A stretch of DNA of 64,000 bases from an uncultured Pirellulaceae bacterium (lineage in GTDB: Bacteria > Planctomycetota > Planctomycetia > Pirellulales > Pirellulaceae). Positions 8,163 through 16,676 of this stretch are shown piece by piece. A program made the position numbers and the translations under genes. Within the stretch, counting starts at the first letter, position 1. Each line of letters starts with the position of its first letter. The notes below the pieces were generated by a model that saw only the letters and a list, made by a program, of their open reading frames with translations, was not told the DNA's origin and made no database searches. The stretch spans positions 124,001 to 188,000 of the forward strand of contig CALFUT010000008.1 in the NCBI GenBank assembly GCA_937929805.1, written 5' to 3'.

Positions 8163-8924
8163 CTACAACTTAATCGACCACGATTCTTGGCAAAGCTTGG
8201 GCACGTGAGGCAACGAGTCAATCTGGGCCGCGAACACGATGTCGTGATCGAGGCCAATTCGTACTAAGTTGATTCCGCCTCGTGCCGTGCGGAAAAAATC
8301 GGCCAAAGGTTTGCCATTTTCGACTTCGGCCTTTGTCTGCTTCCAATGATTGACCGCGATCATCGCCGTGTCGGTGACTTTGCCGGGGTCGATGCCGGCT
8401 GATTTTCGCAAAGAGCAAATTCGATCGATCATCGCGCCGGCAAACAGGATGTCCTCGCTGGTGATGATGCGATCCGTCCCGCTGCACATGACGGTGACCT
8501 TAGATTCGTGCAGGACCGCTTCGGCCACGGCTTGGATGTTGACCATGGCTCCGATCAAAATCTGCTTTGCTTGCCGGCAATGCTCCATCGCGACCGTTCC
8601 ATTGGTCGTGGCAAGAATCACCGTCTTGTCTGCAACAACATCCGATGTGTACTCGACCGGCGAGTTCCCATTAGTAAATCCGTCCACGATCTGGCCTTGG
8701 CGCTCACCGCCCAGCAAGGCATCGCCATTCATGCTGGCATAAACCTCCCGAGCGGCCTCGATACTCGGTTGAGGCAGCACCTTGCTCGCTCCGTTGGCCA
8801 GCGCGCTGATGATGGTGGTGGTGGCTCGAAGCACGTCGACGACGATCACGGTGTCTTCGGTCAACGATTCGGGCGAAACGGTCGAGGGCAAAAAAACGAC
8901 GTTGAGAACAGATTCGGGAGTCAC
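8163..8924 (-). CDS. comB: 2-phosphosulfolactate phosphatase family protein (ComB)
   Basis: The ComB family removes phosphate from 2-phosphosulfolactate, in archaea for coenzyme M synthesis and in bacteria for sulfolactate formation. Family features are the start VVFLPS..., VIVVDVLRATTTIISAL, LLGGERQG, GFTNGNSP and the ATTNGT motif in the middle, followed by CSGTD. The length of 253 is typical. The start is GTG at 8924. It is divergent from the menaquinone cluster. No comA or comC homologue is in the window, so whether it acts in sulfolactate metabolism here is not shown. Confidence 0.88.
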   Translation of the reverse strand: MTPESVLNVVFLPSTVSPESLTEDTVIVVDVLRATTTIISALANGASKVLPQPSIEAAREVYASMNGDALLGGERQGQIVDGFTNGNSPVEYTSDVVADKTVILATTNGTVAMEHCRQAKQILIGAMVNIQAVAEAVLHESKVTVMCSGTDRIITSEDILFAGAMIDRICSLRKSAGIDPGKVTDTAMIAVNHWKQTKAEVENGKPLADFFRTARGGINLVRIGLDHDIVFAAQIDSLPHVPKLCQESWSIKL

Positions 8925-9021
8925 AGGTTCAGTTGGGTCCGTATGAAATAACAGATTGAGAATGTCAGATTGGGCAAAAAGGTCGATGCATCGAAACCGA
9001 TCGATATCGGGGTGCGGCCTT

Positions 9022-9049
9022 TTGCCACAGGGTCACGTTAAGGTATTCT
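9022..9049 (+). promoter_or_regulatory. Probable sigma-70 promoter of the menaquinone cluster
   Basis: TTGCCA (9022-9027), 16 bases, TATTCT (9044-9049) lies about 75 bases before the ubiE/menG start and reads toward the cluster. A very similar -10 (TATTCT) is seen upstream of the nusA region. Prediction by eye only. Confidence 0.45.
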
Positions 9050-9122
9050 GTCAGATTCGGTCGATAATGTAGACGGGTAGCAGTTAGTTGCCCATGACCA
9101 CCAAACTTTCACGGCCCGATGA

Positions 9123-9827
9123 ATGACAGTCGACAAATCCAACGATCGTGTTCAAAAAATGTTCGGCGAAATTGCGCCGAAATACGATCGCATGAATCAT
9201 CTGCTTTCGATGAATGTCGACCGCTACTGGCGCTGGCTAACGGTTCGAAAGCTGGCTCCAAACAAAACAGATCCAATCTTGGATGTTTGCACGGGCACGG
9301 GTGATCTGGCTTTTTCGTTCCACAAGTTCACCGACGGCCAAGTGCCGGTGATTGGTTCGGATTTTTGCTACGAGATGCTTGAAGTCGGACGCGAGAAGGT
9401 TGGCAAGTTTGGCCGCGAAGTTGAATTCATCGAAGCGGACGCTCAGAATTTGCCGTTTGAAGACGAACAGTTTCAGGTGGTTTCGGCCGCTTTTGGTTTG
9501 CGTAACGTGGCAGACACCGATCAAGGCCTGCGGGAAATGACGCGAGTCTGCAAGCCCGGTGGCCAAGTCGCGATCCTCGAGTTCAGTGTGCCTCGATATC
9601 AGCCGATCAAAGGATTGTACGGTTGGTACTTCAAGAACGTGCTGCCCAAGATTGGACAGTTTTTGGCTCGCAATGATTCCAGTGCCTACAACTACTTGCC
9701 GGATAGTGTCGGTGAATTTCCCTGCTACGAAGCGTTAGTCGACAAGATGGTGGCCGCCGGAATGACGTCGGCCAAGTTTTATCCTCTGACGGGCGGGATC
9801 GCGACTTTGTATGTGGGGGTCAAGTGA
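9123..9827 (+). CDS. menG: Demethylmenaquinone methyltransferase (UbiE/MenG)
   Basis: SAM-dependent C-methyltransferase for the last step of menaquinone synthesis. UbiE signature elements are present: MFGEIAPKYDRMNHLLSM at the N-terminus, SAM motif I LDVCTGTGDLAF, PFEDEQFQVVSAAFGLRNV, and LEFSVP near the end. The length of 234 is normal. It is first of an eight-gene men cluster; its TGA overlaps the GTG start of menF, indicating translational coupling. The ATG at 9123 is chosen because the conserved region begins a few residues later; an alternative ATG at 9119 is out of frame. Confidence 0.95.
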   Translation: MTVDKSNDRVQKMFGEIAPKYDRMNHLLSMNVDRYWRWLTVRKLAPNKTDPILDVCTGTGDLAFSFHKFTDGQVPVIGSDFCYEMLEVGREKVGKFGREVEFIEADAQNLPFEDEQFQVVSAAFGLRNVADTDQGLREMTRVCKPGGQVAILEFSVPRYQPIKGLYGWYFKNVLPKIGQFLARNDSSAYNYLPDSVGEFPCYEALVDKMVAAGMTSAKFYPLTGGIATLYVGVK

Positions 9828-11170
9828 GCGACTATCAGGCCGAATCCAATTTGAATTTCGCCGTTGCTCCGGCTCAGTTAGACGATCTGCGATCGCAGCT
9901 CAATGCGCTTGAACGATCAAGTGTTTCGTTTCCCGTTCAGTTGACGATTCCGGCACCGAATTTGGATGTTTGGCAATGGCTTCGCGCTAATCATGGGTTG
10001 GCTCGGATTGCTTGGGCGGATCGAAGCACGGACGCGGTGGTCGGCGGAGTTGGTCAAGCGGCGGTCGTGGAGCTGGCCGATGGACAAGACGTGTCTGAGT
10101 GCATCGATCAGTGTCACCAGCAATTGGCGGGTGGTTCGGAAGGGCTGCGATTTTTTGGCGGGTGCTCTTTTGATGGAACAGACCATTGGAATTCGTTCGG
10201 TGGGGGAAAGTTTATTGTTCCTCGAATGCTGTTGTCTGGTAATAAATTGACTCTGGCCGTTGCGAATGAGGACGATATCGATCAGGCGCGGCTCGATTTG
10301 CAGCAAGTTTGTTTCTCGCCGGCAACTGTCAACGAAAAGATGCCGACGCAGACAGGAAGAAGTTACTCGCCCACGTTTGATGGATGGCAGTCTCGAATTG
10401 ATGAAGCGCTTTCTTTGATTCGCAGCGAGGTCGTTGAGAAGATCGTGTTGTCACGAAAAGCTGGGCTGACGTTTTCGGCTCCCCTTTGCCCCATCGCGTT
10501 GACCAGGCGGCTGAAGGAAGCGACGCACGATTGTTTCGTTTTCTGTTTCGATTTCGGTGGTGGCAGTGCGTTTGTTGGTGCAACGCCCGAGCGATTGTTT
10601 CTTCGCGAAGGTGATTCATTGAAAAGCGAAGTGGTTGCCGGAACACGGATGCGCGGAGAGGACTCGATCGCTGACGAAGGCCTAGCCATTGAGTTGTTGA
10701 CCAGCGACAAAGATCAACGCGAGCACGACATTGTTCGTAAAAGCATTCGGCAAAAGCTGCACAAATTTGTGGATCACCTAAGCGTCGACAGCCAAGCGTC
10801 GATTTTGCGGCTGGCCAACAAACAGCATCTGCGCTCAAACGTTCAAGGGACGTTGAAACCGGGGGTCGACGACGGCATGTTGCTCAAGCGTTTGCACCCG
10901 ACGCCAGCGGTAGGTGGCTACCCAACAGACAACGCGCTGCCAGAGATCGCTCGGATAGAGCCGTTCAACCGCGGTTGGTATGCGGCTCCGGTGGGTTGGG
11001 TTGGTGCCGACAGCGCCCAATTTGCTGTTGGCATACGCTCGGGCCTAGTCGAGGGCAACGAGTTGTCGTTGTTCAGCGGAGCCGGTATCGTACGAGGCTC
11101 TGACCCGGATGCCGAATGGCGAGAAGTCGAGAACAAGATTCAGGATTTCATCGGTATCCTAGAACGTTAA
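9824..11170 (+). CDS. menF: Isochorismate synthase
   Basis: Chorismate-binding enzyme converting chorismate to isochorismate, the entry step of menaquinone synthesis. The C-terminal half has the family blocks KIVLSRKAGL, FVGATPERLF, GTRMRGED, LHPTPAVGGYP, EPFNRGWYAAPVGW and GAGIVRGSDPDAEWREVENKI, which carry the Mg-binding Glu and chorismate-binding residues. The N-terminal half is less conserved, as usual. The start is GTG at 9824, overlapping the stop of the upstream methyltransferase. PchA/EntC-type siderophore synthases are close relatives, but the gene neighbourhood settles the assignment. Confidence 0.95.
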   Translation: MSDYQAESNLNFAVAPAQLDDLRSQLNALERSSVSFPVQLTIPAPNLDVWQWLRANHGLARIAWADRSTDAVVGGVGQAAVVELADGQDVSECIDQCHQQLAGGSEGLRFFGGCSFDGTDHWNSFGGGKFIVPRMLLSGNKLTLAVANEDDIDQARLDLQQVCFSPATVNEKMPTQTGRSYSPTFDGWQSRIDEALSLIRSEVVEKIVLSRKAGLTFSAPLCPIALTRRLKEATHDCFVFCFDFGGGSAFVGATPERLFLREGDSLKSEVVAGTRMRGEDSIADEGLAIELLTSDKDQREHDIVRKSIRQKLHKFVDHLSVDSQASILRLANKQHLRSNVQGTLKPGVDDGMLLKRLHPTPAVGGYPTDNALPEIARIEPFNRGWYAAPVGWVGADSAQFAVGIRSGLVEGNELSLFSGAGIVRGSDPDAEWREVENKIQDFIGILER

Positions 11171-11241
11171 ATTGGAACGCTGGAGATAATGAACTTGACC
11201 GGCATGTTGCCCGTCTCCTGCCTGAAAGTGGAACCTGAACC

Positions 11242-12918
11242 GTGATCGACCAAATTTGGGCCAACGCCGCGATCGAAAGCTGCTTGCGACACGGCATCGA
11301 TCATTTTTTTCTCGCGCCGGGGTCTCGTTGTACTCCGCTGACGTTGGCCGTCGCTCGAAACGAACGGGCTCATGTGGTGCAGCACTTTGACGAACGAGGC
11401 CTCGCCTTCGCGGCGCTTGGTTACGCTCGGGCAACGGGTCGGCCGGGTGTGTTCATTTGTACTTCGGGAACAGCGGTGGCCAATGCGTTTCCAGCGGTCA
11501 TTGAGGCATCCATGGAAGGCGTGCCGATGCTGTTGTTCACGGCGGATCGGCCGATGGAGTTGCGGGGGACAGGAGCCAATCAGACGATCGACCAGTTGGA
11601 GATTTTTGGAAGCTACGCGAAGGCGTTTTTGAATCTGCCCGTTCCGCCAAGTGATGGTTCGGCCGGTAATCCGCAAGATGCGCACTTCCCGATGCCAGTT
11701 TTGGAACAGGCGTTCGAAGCGGCCAAGCATGGACCGGCCCATTTGAACTGGATGTTTCACGAGCCGTTCACGATCGATGCCCAAAACTCGGATCGGTCGA
11801 AGGGCTCGCTGGCGGAGCCCGGCACACGGGAAGTAGCAAGTTCTTTTAGCATCGATTCGCTAAAGATCGAGGTTGGTGGGAACGTGTTGATCGCTTTGGG
11901 CAGTTGTCGACCCGAAGAAGCACGCGAGGCGTTGGAACTTTCGAAGCGGCTCAATTGCCCCATGCTTTGCGACGTCACTAGCGGGCTGCGAGCGGGTTCG
12001 TTCGAGTTGCCGTCGGAATTCGCGCTGCCTGTGCCGGACACGATTCTGCATCTTGGCGGACGCATCGTTTCAAAAACTTGGCATCAATGGACCGCAAGCT
12101 TGGCCGACAAAAGCGTGGAGTTCATTCATCTGACGCCGACGGGACACACCGTTAATCCAAACGGTTTGGATGTTACCAAGATTCAACTGCCTCTGGAAAA
12201 TCTGTCGTCAAAGGTCGTTGGCTCATCCAGTTCAGATGCTTTCCGGCAGTCGTGGACCGACGCGGCGGCGATGCGCGATCAACTGCTGCAAGATCAGCTG
12301 GCTGATGTGAGCGGCGTGAGTCAATTGAGTGAACCGGCGATTGCGTTTCACCTTAGCCGGCGATGCCCTCTGGATCATGGTCTGTTTATTGGCAACAGCA
12401 TGCCGATCCGAGACATGGATTGGTTTAGCGTTGCAGCAACGAATCTGCCACGATCGATTGCCGCCAATCGAGGAGCCAGTGGGATCGATGGCTTACTGGC
12501 GACGGCTGTCGGATACGCCAACGGCTTGCGAAAGCCAACGACGGTGTTGCTGGGCGATCTGTCCGCTTTGCACGATTTGAACTCGTTGGCGCTGATCGCA
12601 AATTCCAAATGGCCGTTGACGGTCGTCATCGTCAACAATCAAGCCGGACACATTTTCGATCAACTGCCGATCCAGCAGTCTGAATATTTCGAGCAATTTT
12701 TTGCGACGCCGCACGATTGCCGATTTGAACATGCGGCAAAAATGTTTGGGCTGGAGTACCGGCAAATTACTGACATGGCGGACTTTGTGCAAAGCTACGG
12801 CGACGCGTGTTCATCGCATGGCTCGATTGTGTTGGAGTTGATGACCAATCGAGAACTGAACGGACAAGTGAGAAAACAGATTCGTGAAAAGATCAAAACA
12901 TGCAGCGACCAAGTTTGA
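11242..12918 (+). CDS. menD: SEPHCHC synthase (MenD)
   Basis: Thiamine-diphosphate enzyme condensing isochorismate with 2-oxoglutarate to form 2-succinyl-5-enolpyruvyl-6-hydroxy-3-cyclohexene-1-carboxylate. The N-terminal Pyr domain has LAPGSRCTPLTLAV and HFDERGLAFAALGYA with the cofactor-activating Glu region. The C-terminal PP domain has RGASGIDG, GDLSALHDLN and VIVNNQAGHIFDQLP, which form the Mg-ThDP site. The length of 558 is normal. The start is GTG at 11242, 71 bases after menF; the 3' end overlaps menH by 19 bases. Confidence 0.96.
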   Translation: MIDQIWANAAIESCLRHGIDHFFLAPGSRCTPLTLAVARNERAHVVQHFDERGLAFAALGYARATGRPGVFICTSGTAVANAFPAVIEASMEGVPMLLFTADRPMELRGTGANQTIDQLEIFGSYAKAFLNLPVPPSDGSAGNPQDAHFPMPVLEQAFEAAKHGPAHLNWMFHEPFTIDAQNSDRSKGSLAEPGTREVASSFSIDSLKIEVGGNVLIALGSCRPEEAREALELSKRLNCPMLCDVTSGLRAGSFELPSEFALPVPDTILHLGGRIVSKTWHQWTASLADKSVEFIHLTPTGHTVNPNGLDVTKIQLPLENLSSKVVGSSSSDAFRQSWTDAAAMRDQLLQDQLADVSGVSQLSEPAIAFHLSRRCPLDHGLFIGNSMPIRDMDWFSVAATNLPRSIAANRGASGIDGLLATAVGYANGLRKPTTVLLGDLSALHDLNSLALIANSKWPLTVVIVNNQAGHIFDQLPIQQSEYFEQFFATPHDCRFEHAAKMFGLEYRQITDMADFVQSYGDACSSHGSIVLELMTNRELNGQVRKQIREKIKTCSDQV

Positions 12919-13616
12919 CGTTCATTCATGGCTTCATGGGCCATCCTTCCGATTGGGATGAAGTTCGGGCTGCACTGCCCGAATTTGAAACTTCGGCGTT
13001 GGAGGTCCGGCCGGCTCTGGACTGGCAGTCGACCGTCGCGCAGTTGGCTGCCCAGATTTTGGAGCCGTCCGTCGTGATTGGTTACTCGATGGGAGCCCGG
13101 TTGGCTTTGGGGATCGCGTTAGAGCACAATCAGAAGTGTGCGGGGCTTGTTTTGGTTTCAGGCAATCCGGGTTTGGAAACGAAGGAAGCACGCGAGCAAC
13201 GTTGGGCTTCCGATCAGCAAGTCGCGTTTCAATTGCAGCGGCTTGATGAAGAGTCAGTGTCGACCTTTTTGAGCCAGTGGTACAAAGCCGATGTTTTTGC
13301 CACCGTGCCGGCCGAGATTCGGCAAGCGGAAATCGCGAGGAAGCGAGAACGTTTTTCGACAGATTGGGCGAAGGTTTTGCAGGCGTGCTCGGTGGCTCGT
13401 CAGCCGAATTATTGGCCTCGTTTGAAACAGCTGTCGATCCCGATAACCGTCGTCGCAGGGGAATTGGATGAAAAGTATCGATCGATTGCGGTTAGCTTTG
13501 CCAGCGAAGCGAATTCTGTTCACGTCTCAAAAAAAATCGTGCCGAACTGTGGCCATATCGTCCATCGTGAGCAACCGGATGTGTTGGTGCAGGCCATTCG
13601 GGACTTGGGATTGTAG
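12900..13616 (+). CDS. menH: SHCHC synthase, alpha/beta hydrolase (MenH)
   Basis: Eliminates pyruvate from SEPHCHC to give 2-succinyl-6-hydroxy-2,4-cyclohexadiene-1-carboxylate. It has an alpha/beta-hydrolase fold with an HGFMG oxyanion region, nucleophile elbow VIGYSMGARLALG (Ser), an acidic residue in VVAGELDEKY and the catalytic His in NCGHIVHREQP. MenH-like details (GYSMGAR, VSGNPGL) are clear. The length of 238 fits. Its start lies inside the end of menD in another frame. Its stop codon is the first triplet of a long hairpin. Confidence 0.93.
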   Translation: MQRPSLTFIHGFMGHPSDWDEVRAALPEFETSALEVRPALDWQSTVAQLAAQILEPSVVIGYSMGARLALGIALEHNQKCAGLVLVSGNPGLETKEAREQRWASDQQVAFQLQRLDEESVSTFLSQWYKADVFATVPAEIRQAEIARKRERFSTDWAKVLQACSVARQPNYWPRLKQLSIPITVVAGELDEKYRSIAVSFASEANSVHVSKKIVPNCGHIVHREQPDVLVQAIRDLGL

Positions 13617-13684
13617 AACAGTCGTCCCGACTGTCTGTGCGCTCTGCTGGCTTTGCCAGTGAAACAATCGGGACGATTGTTCTA
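13614..13684. repeat. Long hairpin between menH and menB
   Basis: The arms at 13614-13634 and 13664-13684 (tagaacagtcgtcccgactg / its complement) pair over 21 bases with only two G-T wobble positions, and a second small stem, ctggc-ttt-gccag (13647-13659), sits in the loop. The menH stop codon is part of the left arm. There is no T-run afterwards. It may attenuate readthrough into menB, or be a mobile repeat. Confidence 0.65.
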
Positions 13685-13796
13685 CATTAGATTGTTCTAC
13701 ATTCCGAACGGCGCTACGATCGAATCTGCACGAGATCGATGGTTCAAGCTATGATGCACGTCAGATTTGCTATCTCTTCAAGGAAACGATCGACCG

Positions 13797-14702
13797 ATGA
13801 CCGCGAAAGTATCTGAAATTTTTGACCCAAGTCTGTGGCAGGAAATAGAGCCATTCAGTTTTTCCGACATCACTTACCATCGCGCGAAGAACGTGGCGGC
13901 GGTTCGTATCGCGTTTAATCGCCCGGAAGTTCGCAACGCGTTTCGGCCTCAAACCGTCGACGAACTTTACACGGCGCTCGATCACGCGCGGCAATCCAGT
14001 GATGTTGGGGCCGTCATCCTGACTGGCAACGGTCCGTCGCCGAAAGACGGTGGCTGGGCGTTTTGCTCGGGCGGCGACCAACGCGTTCGCGGTAAAGCCG
14101 GCTATCAGTACTCGACCGGGGATGGTCAGCAGATTGATGCGACTCGGGCTGGGCGGTTGCATATTTTAGAATGCCAGCGGTTGATCCGCGTGATGCCCAA
14201 GGTCGTCATTTGTGCGGTGCCGGGTTGGGCAGTCGGTGGCGGGCACAGTTTGCACGTGGTTTGCGATTTGACGATCGCTTCGGCTCAGCATGGAAAGTTT
14301 AAGCAGACCGACACCGATGTCGCCAGCTTTGATGGCGGATTTGGATCGGCTTATCTGGCAAAACAAGTTGGGCAGAAGATCGCTCGTGAGATTTTCTTTC
14401 TGGGCAAGACATACTCGGCCGAGGAAGCGAAATCGCAAGGTGCGGTCAACGCCGTGGTGGACCACGAGAAACTTGAGTTGGAAGCACTTCAGTGGGCGGA
14501 CGAAATTTGTCAGAAAAGCCCAACGGCTCAACGCATGGTCAAGTACGCATTTAACTTGGCGGACGATGGTTTGTTTGGTCAGCAGTTGTTCGCGGGGGAG
14601 GCGACTCGATTGGCGTATGGAACCGAAGAAGCGAAAGAGGGGCGTGATGCGTTTTTGGAGAAACGGAAGCCTGATTGGTCCGATTATCCGTATCACTTTT
14701 AA
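13797..14702 (+). CDS. menB: 1,4-dihydroxy-2-naphthoyl-CoA synthase
   Basis: Crotonase-fold enzyme cyclising o-succinylbenzoyl-CoA. The oxyanion-hole region FCSGGDQRVRG, GWAVGGGHSLH and SFDGGFGSAYLAKQVGQ are present. At the position where E. coli-type (type I) MenB has Gly and needs bicarbonate (QTGPKV), this protein has Asp (FKQTDTDVASFDGG), as in the Mycobacterium-type (type II) enzyme, so it is probably bicarbonate-independent. I chose ATG 13797 because it has an AAGGA box about 12 bases upstream; the frame extends further to a TTG at 13767. The 180-base gap after menH suggests possible separate initiation. Confidence 0.95.
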   Translation: MTAKVSEIFDPSLWQEIEPFSFSDITYHRAKNVAAVRIAFNRPEVRNAFRPQTVDELYTALDHARQSSDVGAVILTGNGPSPKDGGWAFCSGGDQRVRGKAGYQYSTGDGQQIDATRAGRLHILECQRLIRVMPKVVICAVPGWAVGGGHSLHVVCDLTIASAQHGKFKQTDTDVASFDGGFGSAYLAKQVGQKIAREIFFLGKTYSAEEAKSQGAVNAVVDHEKLELEALQWADEICQKSPTAQRMVKYAFNLADDGLFGQQLFAGEATRLAYGTEEAKEGRDAFLEKRKPDWSDYPYHF

Positions 14703-14725
14703 GGCGGAGGTCGACGGAGGTCGGC

Positions 14726-14885
14726 GGGAGGGCGAGGCTCCGTCCGAGCCGTGCGGAAAAATTTGCGTAGTCATTTGAATGGGTTCGGACGGAGCCTTAC
14801 CCTCCCTGAAAAATTGGGTGCGGACGGAGCCTTCCCCTCCCTGAAAAAATTGGGTTCGGACGGAGCCTTACCCTCCCTGAAAAGA
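14726..14885. repeat. Repeat cluster between menB and menA
   Basis: A 'gggagggcgaggctccgtcc' copy (14726-14756) is followed, in opposite orientation, by three tandem 35-36 base units beginning 'gggttcggacggagcc' at 14781, 14816 and 14852, each ending in 'ccctccctgaaaa'. The first copy and any later unit could form a strong hairpin. The array ends 16 bases before the menA start, so it shapes that gene's leader. Confidence 0.8.
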
Positions 14886-14901
14886 ACGAAAACTGAACCC
14901 T

Positions 14902-15768
14902 ATGCCCCCTTGGATCCTTGCTGCTCGTCCCAAAACGCTACTGGCTGCCTTTGCGCCGGTTTCGATCGGTGCGACGTTGGCGGCGTGCGATGGGCAGTTT
15001 CAGCTATGGCCGATGCTGTGTGCCCTGCTCTGTGCGACCTCGGTTCAGATCGGAACCAACTTCTGCAATGACTATTGCGACTTCTTTCAGGGTGCCGACA
15101 CCGAGGATCGAAAAGGGCCAACGCGAGCCGTTCAGGCAGGACTCATTTCGCCTCGAGCGATGCTTGTTGCGACGGTTCTGATGTTCACGATCACAGGATT
15201 GGCGTCTTGGCTGCTTTATCTGCGAGCCGGTTGGCCGTTTCTGGTTTTGGGCGTGTTTAGTATTTCGTTTGGCGTGTTGTACACCGCCGGGCGTTTTTCA
15301 CTGGCTTATTTGGGTATCGCGGATCCGTTTGTGCTGATCTTCTTTGGGCCCGTCGCCGTGGCGGGGACTTATTATGTTCAAGCCTTGCAATTCGATTGGT
15401 CAACCGTGATCGCGGGTTTGGCTCCCGGTTTGATCGCCACCGGTTTGCTGGTTGTGAACAACTTGCGCGATATCGATGAAGATCGACAGGCGAACAAACG
15501 GACTTTGGCGGTGCGTTTCGGAGCAGCCTTCAGTCGATATCAATACACGGCCTGCATTGTTCTGGCGGCGATTGTTCCGGTTGTCTTCGGCGCGATGAAA
15601 AACAATTGGTGGCCGTCGCTTGCGTCGCTGGTGATTTTACCTAGTGCGATTATGATCTCAAAAGTTTGGCGAAATGATGGCGTAACGCTGAGGCCGTGTC
15701 TCGGCATGACCGCCGGTTTGCTGTTGTTGTACACGGTTCTTTTTTGTGTGGGGCTGTTGATCGGATGA
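14902..15768 (+). CDS. menA: 1,4-dihydroxy-2-naphthoate polyprenyltransferase
   Basis: Integral membrane prenyltransferase of the UbiA superfamily, attaching the isoprenoid tail to DHNA. The two Asp-rich Mg-diphosphate sites are visible: NDYCDFFQGADTEDRKGP near residue 55-70 and NNLRDIDEDRQANKRTLAVR near 185-205. Hydrophobic helices fill the rest. The length of 288 is standard. Its TGA overlaps the ATG of menC (ATGA). Confidence 0.95.
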   Translation: MPPWILAARPKTLLAAFAPVSIGATLAACDGQFQLWPMLCALLCATSVQIGTNFCNDYCDFFQGADTEDRKGPTRAVQAGLISPRAMLVATVLMFTITGLASWLLYLRAGWPFLVLGVFSISFGVLYTAGRFSLAYLGIADPFVLIFFGPVAVAGTYYVQALQFDWSTVIAGLAPGLIATGLLVVNNLRDIDEDRQANKRTLAVRFGAAFSRYQYTACIVLAAIVPVVFGAMKNNWWPSLASLVILPSAIMISKVWRNDGVTLRPCLGMTAGLLLLYTVLFCVGLLIG

Positions 15769-16676
15769 ACGCGTACCGATTCTGCATTCCATTGAGCCGG
15801 CCGTTGACGTTGAAGGGAGCGGCGTACGCGAAACGTGAAGGCGTGCTGATCGAACGAGATGGAAAGTGGGCCGAGGCGTCGCCCTTGCCGGGGTTCAGTC
15901 GGGACTCGATCGACGACGTGATTGCGGCCCTTCGAGGGCAACAGGCAACTTCGCCCTCGCTTCAGTTCGCGCTTTCAGCGTTAGAAGAACCGGCGATGAA
16001 AGATGCTGCCGTGCCATGGAATTACTTGCTGGTTGGCGACCGCGATCAAGTGATGGCAGGCTTGGATCGATGCGTAGCGTCGGGCGTGACGACGGTCAAA
16101 TTGAAAGTCGGTCGCGATGATTTGGCCTGCGACATCGAATTGGTCAAAGTGGTTTGCGAGCGCCTGCCGAGTCATGTCCGGCTAAGGCTGGATGCGAATC
16201 AAGCTTGGGCGATCGAGCAGGCGGAGCGATTCATCGAATCGTTGAGCGGTTTCAATTTTGAGTACATCGAAGAGCCTTTGCAGAATCCGCACCAATTGGA
16301 AGATTTGTTTTCCAAGACCGGCGTGCCCTACGCGTTGGATGAAACTCTGACGGATAACGACCAGATTGATGCTTGGCCGAATGCGGCGGCTTTGATCTGT
16401 AAACCAACGATTCTTGGTGGTCGAACGGTGGTGGAGAAGCTGGCAGCAACGGGTAAACCAATTACGTTCACGGCGGCGTTTGAGTCGGGTGTTGGGGTGG
16501 CGAGGATTGTTCAGTTGGCGGCCGAGTTTTCACCCAACAACGCAGCGGGGCTCGATACGCTCGATTGGTTGAAGGACGACTTGCTTTTGACGTCGCCCGA
16601 AAAACGAGACGGGATCATGACCTTCTTGGGTGAGCCGAAGGTTGATCCAAGCAAGCTGGAGTCTATCGCGTTATGA
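15765..16676 (+). CDS. menC: o-Succinylbenzoate synthase
   Basis: Enolase-superfamily dehydratase converting SHCHC to o-succinylbenzoate. The catalytic set is recognisable: Lys in TVKLKVGRDD, metal ligands Asp in RLDANQAW, Glu in YIEEPL and Asp in ALDETL, and the second Lys in ICKPTILGG. The ATG at 15765 overlaps the menA stop and gives 303 residues; a longer frame from 15696 would lie inside menA and is unlikely. Downstream it overlaps menE by four bases. Confidence 0.95.
   Translation: MNAYRFCIPLSRPLTLKGAAYAKREGVLIERDGKWAEASPLPGFSRDSIDDVIAALRGQQATSPSLQFALSALEEPAMKDAAVPWNYLLVGDRDQVMAGLDRCVASGVTTVKLKVGRDDLACDIELVKVVCERLPSHVRLRLDANQAWAIEQAERFIESLSGFNFEYIEEPLQNPHQLEDLFSKTGVPYALDETLTDNDQIDAWPNAAALICKPTILGGRTVVEKLAATGKPITFTAAFESGVGVARIVQLAAEFSPNNAAGLDTLDWLKDDLLLTSPEKRDGIMTFLGEPKVDPSKLESIAL

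Noticed and set aside
14781-14885. Three tandem 35-36 base units as a possible mini-CRISPR
   Set aside because: The units are contiguous with no unique spacers and there are no cas genes; a plain tandem repeat.
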